From: Ceratodon purpureus
Lineage: Eukaryota; Streptophyta; Bryopsida; Pseudoditrichales; Ditrichaceae
DNA: 64,000 nt
Direction of reading: 5' to 3'
NCBI GenBank assembly: GCA_014871385.1
Contig: CM026421.1
Coordinates: 19,317,981 to 19,381,980 of the forward strand
Shown: positions 13,488-24,402 of the stretch, in pieces
Position numbering within the stretch: the first letter of the stretch is position 1
Layout of the letters: every line of letters starts with the position of its first letter
Notes under the pieces: generated by a model
What the model saw: only the letters and a program-made list of their open reading frames with translations
Database searches by the model: none
What the model was told of the DNA's origin: nothing
Program-made: the position numbers and the translations under genes

Positions 13488-13896
13488 CCAAAGTCTGCTA
13501 CACCCACCACGCTCCTTAGAACCCAAACACCTCAACCAGGACAACAGGCACACCCCAACATTTAGCTAGTCACACACCTAGTCCCACAACAGCATTGTAA
13601 ACTCACCTCAGGAACATTTTCCATCAAAAGATAACCAATTTCAAATCCCGCCAATTGTTCGAAAACTATACTGGCCATCAAATTGGTCCCAATTATGAAA
13701 CCAAAAACATTATCCTACACAACATGATCCATCTCTTCAATCGCTCCAACAAAATCCTTAAACCCTTAAAAACAAAATCCCACACCATCAAACCTCTTTT
13801 AAATGATCGCCAATTCCTCCAATTCCTCCGAATCTATAAGCACGAAATTTATTTAATTAGAAACACTTGTCCCCAGGACTGGTTCAACAGGATTAA

Positions 13897-14816
13897 CCCC
13901 TAAAAATCCATGGTGTTTTTGGAGCTCTAAAACCTCAAAACTGCGATTTTCTACCTCTATGCACTCCCGGGAGTATGTACCAAATTTGTTTATTTATTTA
14001 AAACTTTCAACCGTAAGATCCTCTACGTAAGCCTATTTCAAGTTACCTTCCAAAAAATTAACCGTTGGATGTTTATCATTTGCATGATCATAACATCCAA
14101 AGTTTGTTCAAAAGTTTTTTTAGGCCTTGCTCAAGAGGCATTGTCTTCATGGTGCAAAGGAGGAGTTGAAGATTTTTACATCAAACATCATGGTCATATT
14201 TTTTTTCATGTAGCTAATCAAGTTGGGTACCTCCATGAAAAATTTGAGAGACTCATTCATCTTTTTATACCTTCATAAAAATCATTTTCTATAAGCACAT
14301 CTGAAAACAACGATACAGTAAAACATGCATGACGTTACATATATTTGGTTTTAGAAAAATCTAAACGGTGGTAAGGTCCGTTTATGGGTTTGTGATTTTT
14401 GAAAGAAATTATTTTTGAAAAATTTAAAAATCTCAAATTTTGGTAAATTTTGAAAGAATTAATTCAAAAATTTTGAAGCTTGTTATAGTAATTTTTGGAG
14501 GCTGCCCTTGTAAAAATGGTAAAATTTTTCATGGGGGTCTCTTTGGAATTTGAGTAGTGCTTTGGTTATGAACATGTTTCAAGAAAAAAAATCTTAAAAA
14601 AACCTAGTTTCAAGCTGCCCGCCCGAAACTTTAAACCTAAAATTTCTAGATGAAGGTATTAAAATTGGAATTTAGCTTTGCAAATTTTACCACATACACT
14701 TTGCAGTATAATGAGTCTCCAGTAAAAATCTTAGGCAAAAATATTAGTTTAAACCCCTTCATCTAAGCTGCCCAAAATAGCAAAAAGCCATTTTGGTGGC
14801 CGTGGTCGTTTAGGGG
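13897..14816. mobile_element. TTAA-flanked TIR element, 0.92 kb (family copy 3)
   Basis: TTAA (13893-13896) is followed by CCCCTAAAAATCCATGG, and the far end reads CCGTGGTCGTTTAGGGG followed by TTAA (14817-14820). Thirteen of the outer 17 bases are inverted matches. The interior contains GCTGCCC-type motifs and GTACCAAATTTG, which is shared with copy 2. No transposase can be read. It is a non-autonomous relative of the elements at 8780 and 57251. Confidence 0.65.
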
Positions 14817-14820
14817 TTAA

Positions 14821-16200
14821 GAACCCTAAATCCTAAAATCCACCAGTGTCATTCTTCTCCCAAGAGTTCACACCAATCTTCAACCCTTCAACCCCTCAAT
14901 GTTCGAACAAAGAATGTATGTAAACAGAACCATTTCTCTACAAAAACGAAAGCCAATTCTCCAGGAGCTTCAACAAGATCCTTAAACCTTAAACCCTTAG
15001 ACCTAGCAATTCTTCTCCAAAAAGCTCACTTTAACCCAAATCTCTCCCAACTCTTCCACCTTCTTCTCAGGGGCCTGCAATCCTAAAAGCTACCTGTCTC
15101 TCACCTGCTACAAAAGCAATATAAACCACGACACTCGAGCACAACAGCAAGGTACACCGCAGCCCTGTGTGGTCGCCGGGATTCGAGACCTGATCTCCAC
15201 GGTCACAGTATTGAACTCCGGCGCTCATATGTTTCACATGGATCTCTAGGAATGACGACATTCTCAATGTTGAGAGCGTTGGCATGCCCTAGAGGTCTCA
15301 TAAAAATCCAAATATAAGGTCATCTTTATGAAAATTAAGTTTCTAATCCATCTTTTATTAATTAGAGTCTTTAAAAATAACCTCATATGGATTAAAATAG
15401 ATAAATATCCATATAAATAATTTTACATTCTTTGGTTTATTTTAACCTTTAGATTTATTTATTTCAAATTTTTTTACATAATAAAAATGATTAATGAACA
15501 AAGGACTAACCAAATGAGATATGTAACTACTAATTTGAATGTTTAACTATGAGAATTTCATTTATTGCATTTAAATTTTGACAATTTGATGAACAAAGGT
15601 AATTTTTTTAAAGATTAATCTTAAATCATATATGTATCTAAACATTGACTTACAAAATAACATAATTTGCTAAACTTAATTCCAAGCAAAGAATTTTAAA
15701 CTCCTAGTTTTCAATATTAGAAATGCAAAAGTAAAAAATATAAAAATTCAATTTTAATTTTACTTTAAACTTTTAACTTATTTAAAGTAAATCCTTTGTG
15801 GTTTCAAATTCCAATAGATAATATGAAGTTAGAGGATATAAGATAAGAGCATCATTTAATATTTTTGTTTTAAGAATATTATATATATATATCCATTTTT
15901 GACTATGACAAATAAGATAAATCGTGGCATTTTATAAATGACTATCTTATATTTTGGTATGAAATAACTACATTCTTTAACAACTTTTGCTTTTCAATAA
16001 ACTTTTAATTTAAGAAACATAATTTTTAGTTATATTTTTACTTTTGCTTCATTATATAAGATCTTCATTACACAAGATCATTTTATATTATTCAAAGTAT
16101 AAGGCTCCTAACCATTCTCATCAATCTTCCTCTTTTTGAATAGAATAAATTATTTTCATAAAGTGAAATAAGTTGATCTTATTACGTAAGTCATTACACG
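14821..16200. other. Gene-free stretch upstream of the F-box gene
   Basis: The first 450 bases are moderately GC-rich but carry only a 72-codon open frame without recognisable domains. The rest is AT-rich, including an AT microsatellite near 15880, and should contain the F-box gene promoter. No clear TATA box could be chosen among many AT runs. Confidence 0.5.
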
Positions 16201-17432
16201 ATGGCCTTCAATGCCGCATTATGGAGTCACCTCCCTTTGGAAGTTGTTGAACAGATATTGTCTTTTCTACCGATGGCGGATTTGTGTAGATATTGCACTA
16301 CATGCAAAACATGGAATGAGCTCATCAACAACCCGGCCTTTAGTGTACTACATGTGCGCAATAAGAATAAACATTCACCTTTTATAGCAATACATTCTAT
16401 TACCTCTTCGTTTCAAAATGGACATAGAGGGTATATAAATGGAAGCCAAGTATTGTGTTTCCTTGACATTAGCTCAAAGAAATGGTACTCGATGAAACCT
16501 CATAATGCTCTTGAAACGTCACTTCTATTTGATCCTCAACATTTTCAAATTTTAGCTATAGATGGAGGTCTTATGCTTCTCAAAGCTCTCACAAGAACAT
16601 CAAAACTATGTCATCATGTTCAAGTGGTTGTACACAACTATGTGTGTGGAATCCTATAAAAGACATGAAGATTAAATTGCCATGCTTAACTAATCATGAG
16701 AGTGATTCACTCATAAATTTTGTTGTTGATGACATTGCCAAGACTTTCAAGGTATTTGTTATCAGACGAGATGAGGAAAGTTTTGTGGTGGACATATATG
16801 ATTCCTTTATGAATGAGTGGAAGGCGTCAAGCAAACTTGAAATGAACAATATAAGGAATTTTATAATCCTACAAAGTATTGTATTTCAAAATCTTCTATA
16901 CAATCTATGTTTTGTTTATGATATGAACCATGGTATACAAAAGCACTATGAATTATGGAGGTACAACCATCTTAGAGATATTTGGGAAAGATTGCATTTT
17001 GCGGAAGGTAGCTTTGTTGAACGTGATTACATACAATATGGATGGCAATTCATTGTAAGCGGCGAACGTCTTTTTGTTATATATGGACGACAATGGTATA
17101 TACCACATGATGTATTTGAAGTGCATGAAATTGATATCCAAAGTAGGGCCACGAAGGTATTGTTGGCATGGACAAGAACGCAGATTATGACGATTTTTGA
17201 TATAGATGTCAAATATTATGAATATGATTTTGACATATATGGTGTCGGTTTAAATAAATCCCTGATGCTTGTGTCAAGTTTATCAAAAAATGTTGTTATT
17301 TTTGATGTAGAAACAAAACAGACCAATTTTGAGTGGCCTGAACTTCCTTTGAGAAAATTAAGGGTGGGAAATGAGAGTTATTCATTTATAGGGAAGCAAA
17401 TGGACTTCCTTTTTCCTGGTACACTAAAGTAA
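16201..17432 (+). pseudogene. F-box protein gene with one frameshift
   Basis: The first frame, 16201-16659, starts MAFNAALWSHLPLEVVEQIL and continues LSFLPMADLCRYCTTCKTWN, a clear F-box at about residues 8-45 that would bind SKP1 in an SCF ubiquitin ligase. It then fails at VVHNYVCGIL. A second frame overlapping from 16608 to 17432 supplies the expected continuation (TQLCVWNPIKDMKIKLP) and a roughly 265-residue C-terminal region resembling the beta-propeller part of moss and plant F-box/kelch-type proteins. The two frames differ by one base, so a single indel near 16600-16615 separates them. Apart from that both halves are free of stops. It is either a recently inactivated gene or a base error in the assembly. 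No intron of acceptable size would repair the frame. The substrate is unknown. Confidence 0.75.
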
Positions 17433-20430
17433 CCAATTATGTTTCTTGATGTAGACATTATTCTCTATATAATCAAATGTTTATTTTGGAAGTCTTCATA
17501 TTATATATATCTTAATATATTTTATTTTGTGTATCATTTGTTCATATTTAGATGAATTGTGTAAGAAAGAAGTTCAAATTTAAATTCATATCTTTATTTT
17601 TATAGAAAATTTAGTAGTTTAAAATATAAGTTCAAATGTTGGTTTATAACAACTGCAAAATTCCAAAGTCCATTTCCTTAGAATACTTTTTCATAAAATT
17701 TTGAAAAGATCAGTATGGCATAGTTTTGGACCTCTTTCCATTGCATGATTTTTTAAAATCATAATGCACATGGTTACTACATCAAAAAAATTGATATAAA
17801 AGTTCCTAACATGAAATGAATTGCAATGGTGAAGAATTACATACTTGTATACTATACCACAGATATAGATAGATTATTTACTACTAAACAAACATTTTTT
17901 ATTATATTTTTTACAATTTGATATTCAAATCTTAAAAAATATTTTATTCATTGTCAAGTTCTTACCATCTATGTTTTACTAAAAATAACTTCTATTTTTT
18001 ATCTTTGATATTTTTCTGTTTTTTAATTATTTTGGAGTTGTTTTGGGATAATCTAACTAATAATTGTACTTTAATAGTGCAAATTTTTCTTTGAACAAGA
18101 ATAAAAATGAATTGGCTCTATAGATAAGGATACAAACAAACTATCTTTACTTTGAATGCAATGATCTTTCAATCTATTCACTTGAAAAGTCTAAAAACAA
18201 ATTCACAATTTCTATAAGTAGTATTTGACAAAATTAACGTCAGATTGGAAATCAATGGAAATTTGACTTATCAACATAGTCGTTGCCTTGAAAATTGCAA
18301 AATATTAGCAACAACAATGAAATGTCTTTTTATAGTCAATTTATGTCTTCATCAAATATGCCATTTTCTCAATTTCACATGTATATGCATCTTAATTCAT
18401 ATTTTTATTCCATCTTCAAAATTCAGTTTGCTATCTAAAAGAATCTACTAGAAACTTCTACTTCTGAACATTATAATTTTAAGTGGAATAATGTTAGCCT
18501 CATAAAAAATTCTCATGTGACAAAAGTAAGTGCAATTCCCTACTCTTGTTATGGTTGTATCATCAATATGAAAATTAAAAAAGAAAGGGTCTGATGCATT
18601 AATACACCCAAACTAACTTACTTGTGGATTTTTCTGTTAATTTTGCAATGAATGTTCAATTTGATATTTGGATGTCTCGATTTTTGTTAGCCTTATGTAC
18701 AAAGATTTGGAGAATATAGATACAATATCAAAACCATCACATGAAGTGGTTGATAAAACAAGATTCATTGGAAGTAGCATCATCTTGGATATTTATTATT
18801 CACTGAGATCCACAAATTGAAGTTCTAAGTTGATCTGAAAAATATAGAGGCCCTTCTGAATTGAAAATTTTTGGGTCTAAAATGAATACTAAACTAATTT
18901 GAAAATATACCTTCTACTACTGTTGTTCAAATTATCCTCCTACAAACATTTAAGGCTCTACAAAAATTAATTATTTTTAGAAAAGATATTTATATTGCCA
19001 AAAACTGGACAAAGAAACATTATACTTCAAATGATTCATACAAATATTTGTCTTTAATAATTATAGATACTTTGGACAAAAGATGATTACAAAAACTTTT
19101 TGTCTTGAGATGTTATAAAACTACTAAATTACGCCTTTCTACCACACATAAAATTGTCATTTTAAAAATATTTTCAACTCCTTGGTTTACCTTTGACATT
19201 TTTATACAATAAATAATATGATTGCCTTTGAGGTTGTCAAATTAAAAGTAGGTCCATAGTGGAAAATCTCATTCCATGAGAACTTTAAGATTTTTCATCC
19301 TTTTTTGGATAGGATGTAGAAACATAAGTTCTTATTCATATAAAAAGTGGAGATTTTGGTCTTTTTCTTTTCTTTTCTTACTGAATTTACATTAAACATT
19401 TTTTTGAGCGCATGGATTCATATTCCATAAGAAATTGCATAAACAAAAAGTTAAAAAATGTGTTTTGGCAATGTTGTAAATCCATGTTTCTTTTACAACG
19501 TGTTTTAGAATGGTAAATGACTAATGGACTTCTAAAAGAACATGAAATTAACATCAAATTCACCATTCTAATATAAAATTTATACCTTGTATAGTATAAA
19601 AGTTTGTATGATGAAAGAATTGAAAAGAAGCTTTAATGGGAAGTTGAGATTCTTATCAATATTAGCCAATCCGTAGTTAATGAATGAAATTTCAATTAAT
19701 AATTTTCCATGTTCTTGCTCTTGTCTAATTGAGTCATACGTTATAATCGTAAGCCTCTCTGTAAACATCAGCCTCAATTACTATTCCCTCTCTTTCATTA
19801 AAAGACCATGTTTTCAAAGAAATCTATGGATCAAGCATTGTTTTCACTACAATCAATAAATTAAGTTGAATCTTGTTACTAAAAAGGGAGTATGTTGAAT
19901 ATGATGCAAATCCATGAATTAAGTGAGTAATGAGGGAGTATTTTGACTTCTAAAAAGTACATACGTGACCAAATTCCATGACAATAATCCATTGTTAACA
20001 TGTTCAAAATCTATGATATAAATGATCAAATTCCATGGATTAAGTCACCAACATTGCTTGCAATACGTTCAACTACTTGGCAAATGCGCACAAAGTTTAC
20101 GTACCAACGGTGAATAAATACAATTAAAAATCATGGTTTTTATTCTAGCACAAAGTTTATGTCGAAACTATTGTTTTCTTCTGAAACAGAGGGAGTAATA
20201 TCTTGCAGGTTACAAATGAACAATGTCCCAAATATATGGCATATGAGTCCCAGTTGCTGCTAGTTGTGGCCTCATGGAAGTGACACCGAACTCAATACGA
20301 AAGGAGTTCCCACTCTAAAGCAGTTCGAAACTACATCACAACTAACAGGACAAAAAATTATCAACAAAAGCACTATACTACAGTAGCCAATTAATCTCTA
20401 AGAGTGACTCGTCTGCACAGAGATAAATCA
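17433..20430. other. Gene-free AT-rich stretch
   Basis: Roughly 3 kb of AT-rich DNA with only short, compositionally biased open frames. Segments near 19800-20200 repeat phrases such as 'agggagta' and 'atccatg' in loose copies, suggesting decayed repeats. No gene, RNA or clear element is supported. Confidence 0.5.
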
Positions 20431-20687
20431 GCACTCAGTCATTTGAATTCTCATTTCAAAAACAATTCTAAATTGAGAGCATACAAAGCAGCACTCAGTC
20501 ATTTGAATTCTCATTTTAAAACCAAATCTAAATTGAGAGCATACAAAGCAGCACTCAGTCATTTGAATTCTCATTTTAAAACCAAATCTAAATTGAGAGC
20601 ATACAAAGCAGCACTCAGTCATTTGAATTCTCATTTTAAAACCAAATCTAAATTGAGAGCATACAAAGCAGCACTCAGTCATTTGAG
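20431..20687. repeat. 60-bp tandem repeat, 4.3 copies
   Basis: Units start at 20431, 20491, 20551 and 20611, with a partial fifth from 20671. Copies 2 to 4 are identical and copy 1 differs at a few bases. Because 60 is a multiple of three and the unit has no stop in one frame on each strand, both strands read as 20-residue protein repeats (plus: AALSHLNSHFKTKSKLRAYK). This looks like a by-product of the repeat, as there is no flanking coding context. Confidence 0.9.
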
Positions 20688-21023
20688 TTACTTTGAAGTT
20701 CTCAAATATCTAAATAAGACCAGAAAGCAAACCGCTCGAGGCAAGTCTTGCCAACACCAGAAAGCAAACCGCACGTAGGTCCAGAACCGATTCTAACCCA
20801 TGCTGTAATACAGCAGAGGGGGTGAATCGACAAAAAACATGCTGACTTATGCAATATCGAAATTCCCAACTTCAGTGTAGATGTACAATAATATTGGCCA
20901 TTGAACAAAACACCACTGATAAACTTAAAACTAACAGGCACAGGCACATGACCAAGAGCTGAAATGAACAAGCGAGACCCTGCGACGCTCCCGAAATTGA
21001 AAATGATAAGCGGGCGAACTCAC

Positions 21024-21110
21024 CAAGTTCGTCTCCCGTAAGCTGGCCCTGAAGAAAATGAACTACAGCGGCAAATTTCTCTTCGCCTTCAATCTGAGCA
21101 GCAAAGCCCT
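21024..21110 (-). other. Possible isolated exon, ATG12-like (low confidence)
   Basis: On the minus strand a good pyrimidine-rich acceptor (ACTCTAG) precedes an 87-bp open segment ending at a GTGAGT donor. The translation includes QIEGEEKFAAVVHFLQGQL, which recalls the K-F-A-x-V-x-x-F-L-x-x-Q-L core of the autophagy ubiquitin-fold protein ATG12. The following ATG12 segment (the NSAFSP region) and an N-terminal exon could not be found nearby, so this may be an isolated fragment or chance resemblance. Base composition is higher in GC than the surroundings. Confidence 0.25.
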
Positions 21111-21383
21111 CTAGAGTAAGGCAAGCAAGAACAGGAACCCATCACCCACAACCACATAATGCTTGGTTCGTCAATCCTTACATCGCAACACATCGGCAAC
21201 TGATACACTTGGAAGCAAATGCACGGATCGAAATTGATCCCCGGAACAGATATTTTACCTATCTAGAAAGTATGGATGGTGAGCAGAGCAATGTCCATTC
21301 AAATTCTGAAGAAAAAATGGAACATATTATTGCTCAGCTAATAGTGGCGTGACAACCTTTCGTCGGTCAAAGATGCTTTAGGA

Positions 21384-21466
21384 GTCAAAACTGCAGGATT
21401 TGAACCTGCGCGGGGAAACCCCAGCAGATTTCGAGTCTGCCGCCTTAACCACTCGGCCAAATTGAC
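21384..21466 (-). tRNA. tRNA-Ser(CGA), acceptor stem irregular
   Basis: The minus strand reads as a class II tRNA: A-box TGGCCGAGTGG, anticodon loop CTCGAAA (anticodon CGA) closed by GCAGA/TCTGC, a long variable arm TGGGG-TTT-CCCCG and B-box GGTTCAAATCC. D, anticodon, variable and T stems all pair. The acceptor stem is odd: 5' GTCAATT faces AGTTTTGAC, which has two extra T residues, so the stem pairs fully only if two bases are bulged. It may be a functional gene with a bulge or an early pseudogene. Confidence 0.7.
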
Positions 21467-21519
21467 AATTCGAGGCGACGCCTCAGCGTACCTCTAAGAC
21501 CATGCTGAAGAAATCATCA

Positions 21520-21569
21520 AAAGTCGCACTGTCCGAAGGTGAGCGCCTTGTCCATTGCGCCACACGGTC
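21520..21569 (-). pseudogene. 5' half of a tRNA-Arg(TCG)-like gene
   Basis: The minus strand begins GACCGTGTGGCGCAATGGAC, a good acceptor strand and D-arm. It continues to an anticodon loop CTTCGGA (anticodon TCG), but the 3' anticodon stem strand does not pair and no T-arm or acceptor 3' strand follows. It is therefore a truncated tRNA copy. Confidence 0.55.
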
Positions 21570-21604
21570 GAATCTGGGAATCAAAAATTAAAGTTCGGGA
21601 GGTT

Positions 21605-21675
21605 GAACCCGACGTGAATCGGACAAGCAACCTTCTGATCTGGAGTCCGACACACTGCCATTGCGCCAAGGGCCC
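21605..21675 (-). pseudogene. Diverged tRNA-Trp(CCA)-like gene
   Basis: A full-length 71-nt tRNA shape on the minus strand with anticodon loop CTCCAGA (anticodon CCA), D-arm GCGC/GTGT and T-loop TCCGATT. It resembles plant tRNA-Trp closely, but has a mismatch in each of the acceptor (T7-C66), anticodon (third pair G-A) and T stems (T-C), and the usual TTCGATT T-loop has become TCCGATT. That load of mismatches suggests a decayed copy. Confidence 0.6.
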
Positions 21676-22090
21676 CAGTTTGATGCCATCCGCTGCGCGA
21701 TTTCCAACCCTAGCCCGAACGCTCCCAAAAAAACGCTCCCAAAAAAACGCCCCTGCCAGACGGAAGAAACCACTTTTCCCAAACCACACTTCCCCCTCAT
21801 ATTCCACATCCGCTCCATTACCATCTCACGCCCTGTCAACACTACCACTCTCAGCACTGAGTAGCCACCACCCCAACCACGCCCAGAAAACCAATGACAA
21901 TCACAATCCCCAAAATGAAGGGAATACATAGAATGCTGATTCCCCTGGCTCCTCGAACCTGCGAAACCGGCGTCTCTGTCTTCACAATAACGCTCTCGCG
22001 CTGTGCTTGCACGCATCGAAGAAACAAAATGGGATTGGAAAGACAAATCAAAAAGTGATGAGCGGGGGCATTCCTCCGAAGAGATGCAAT

Positions 22091-22097
22091 GTTCACA

Positions 22098-22130
<33 letters not shown>

Positions 22131-22170
22131 ACCTTAATCTGGCGCCTTAGACCAACTCGGCCATATGAAC
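22091..22170 (-). tRNA. tRNA-Leu(AAG)
   Basis: The minus strand folds as a standard class II tRNA. The acceptor GTTCATA pairs with TGTGAAC over seven positions (one G-T). The A-box is TGGCCGAGTTGG, the anticodon stem CCAGA/TCTGG encloses TTAAGGT (anticodon AAG), the variable arm is TCCGAAAGGGC and the B-box GGGTTCAAATCCC is perfect. No intron. Apart from compensated acceptor bases it matches typical plant tRNA-Leu(AAG). It decodes CUU (and CUC after inosine editing). Confidence 0.92.
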
Positions 22171-22199
22171 ACGCTTGCCGATCACCCTCCACATGCTAC

Positions 22200-23410
22200 A
22201 CCTACTTCTCCTTCACTATCTATATTTCTCTTGGAACAGAACGCACCAGTTTCATTCTTTCGCAAGTTGGCAACCCCTCCTCCCCTTCTACTGCCCCGCT
22301 CCTGCAACTCTTCCACTCCCACTGCACCCCGATGAAATTCTACCGCCATAGCACGACCACGGCCCCTTGCTCCTCGGCCCTTCTACCCACTCAGACTCTC
22401 CATGAATTCTAGCCCTGCGCTCCCCGATCACGCATCGCGTCTCATATCACCCATCTCACCACACCACCCACCTGCACTGCATTTCGATGCACAGACAGAC
22501 ACACTCCCCGGAGCTCTTCACATCATTTCAAAGGCAACATACTCAGATCCAACAACAAGCCATCCCTATCACCCAGACTGCCATCACAGAATCTATCTCA
22601 CTCCCTTCCACACAATCCATCCAACCTAAACTTCATATCAAAACTAGGTTCGATACTCTCAACATCCCAGTTCAAACTGCACCCCTCAACATGAAGACCC
22701 CGGGGAACTGCTGTCACATCACCCTAAACATCACACAAAGTGCCTCTCCACACATAGAACCCATCTCTCAGCACATCAAGCAAGACACCCAGATCACGAC
22801 GACACCCACCTCCATCTGATGCCATCGGGTCGTGTCTAAGCACAGGCCATCTCCCTCTTTGCTCCGCTTCTCCCCAGGTAACACCACACAACCAAGACAT
22901 CAGTCCGGTACTTGCACAACAGAACATCAACCCTAAGCTCATCAGAGCAACCTCCACCTCGAACATTAACCTACAATCACTCCCTAAAATTCCAACGTCC
23001 ACCCAACCTGCAAAATCATAAACCTAAAAGCAGCTTCACTAAGCGCACTCTACACTGCAGACACCCCCAAGATAGGAAAGAAACGTGTTAAGACTGAGAA
23101 AACAGCATGTTACAAGATGGCACACACAACAACCACCCCAGCCAAGTGTATCCCAAAATCCAAGAGAGTGGTGATGAGCTTCACGTTGCTTCGCCTCCTC
23201 ATGAAGTGGCAAGAAGTGTGCCTTCCTCTCTCAACTGGCAAGTCTATCGGAGGGCACAACATGTACAAGTTGTGGTCCTTGGGCTGCCCTGGAGGCAACC
23301 CCGGAGACGATCCTGGCAACATGGCTCACATGCTTCCCCGCTCCACTGGTAGACACAGCCCATACCCTCGTCGAGTCGTCATGCGTCCATTCACCCAACA
23401 ACAGCCTAAC
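22200..23410. other. GC-richer stretch without a supported gene
   Basis: Composition is clearly less AT-rich than neighbouring deserts and C-rich on the plus strand. The longest plausible coding piece is 23117-23428 (103 codons, starting MAHTTTTPAKCIPKSKRVVM), which is GC-rich but matches no family I recognise, and its end runs into the MITE at 23414. It could be a fragment of a lost gene. I do not call a CDS. Confidence 0.35.
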
Positions 23411-23413
23411 TTA

Positions 23414-23673
23414 GAGCATCCCCAGTAAGGCCTGAACCGTAAACCTGTAAACGGAAAGATGTGGAAAGATTGCGGTTCAGGCCAGCAGGGGAATCAAGCC
23501 TGTAAACTTGTAATTTACAGGTTGAAACCTGGTTTTGGAAGGTTTTTTAGGGGCAAACCTGTAAACCTGTAAACGGTTTTGGAATGTTTTGCTTCGGAAA
23601 GACACTCAGGTTTGGGAGAACGACGTTCTCATGATTACAGGCTTACAGGTTTACAGGCTTACTGGGGATGCTC
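23414..23673. mobile_element. PIF/Harbinger-like MITE, 260 bp
   Basis: The ends are GAGCATCCCCAGTAAG and CTTACTGGGGATGCTC, perfect 16-bp inverted repeats, flanked on both sides by TTA (23411-23413 and 23674-23676). A TTA duplication is the hallmark of PIF/Harbinger elements. The interior holds many copies of CCTGTAAAC or its complement, so the element is largely self-complementary. It has no coding frame. Confidence 0.8.
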
Positions 23674-23744
23674 TTACTGTCGACACAAAGTCCGTTTCCT
23701 TCCTCCGTCCTCCTTCGCTTGTTGCCAAGAAACGTGGAGGTCCT

Positions 23745-24402
23745 GGACCGAGGTGGTTCATGGAAATAAGCATTCACCACGAGGGCCTAAGGTAAATGAC
23801 CAGCAACCGACTATTTAAGCAATTTTGGAGGTTATTTTTCAAAGCATGATGTGGCAGAAATTTTTTTCATGTAGGAAGATAAGGTATTTTGGTGTACAGA
23901 ATTTTCCAGAATTTTTCCTCAAAAATTGAAATTACTGTGAACTTTAAGGAGGCAAAAGTGCATCGTACTAGTAACCGGTTATTGAAGATTTCCACCCAAA
24001 ATGTTCAGGAAAGCAAAGATTTTATAGTGGAAACTGAAGATTTTGCCCACTGGCCAGTTACTGGTCATTTACTTATGGTGGAAGCACCTATACCCGGACC
24101 TCCCCAAAGGCGAACACCTCATATTCTTGCTCCACTAGAGATTTGATCACCCTATGATTATCCATATTGTACCCCATGCGTACATGTAGTAAGGTATCCG
24201 ACTATAGGTTAACTTATATTGGTCACTTCTAAAATTTGTAGTTATTATTGTAAATATCCTAAAAATGAAGAAACTTCATCTTTTCTTATTGTTAATCATT
24301 GAAAAATAGGAAGCCACTCATTCCACCTCTACAAGTATAGTGAATTCTTTAAGTGTACGAAAATAAATATTGCTACCTTATTTCCATGAACCACCTCGGT
24401 CC
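23745..24402. mobile_element. 658-bp TIR element with perfect 26-bp ends
   Basis: 23745-23770 and 24377-24402 are exact reverse complements, beginning GGACCGAGGTGGTTCATGG. A second inverted pair lies inside, around GTAAATGACCAG (left about 23791-23802, right about 24060-24073). No transposase is encoded; the 85-codon frame at 23889-24146 has no recognisable domain. No clear target duplication flanks it, so the superfamily is open. It sits about 70 bp from the Harbinger-like MITE. Confidence 0.75.

Noticed and set aside
22402..22819. His/Pro/Thr-rich plus-strand frames
   Set aside because: They are compositional, in a C-rich stretch with no domain and no splice context.
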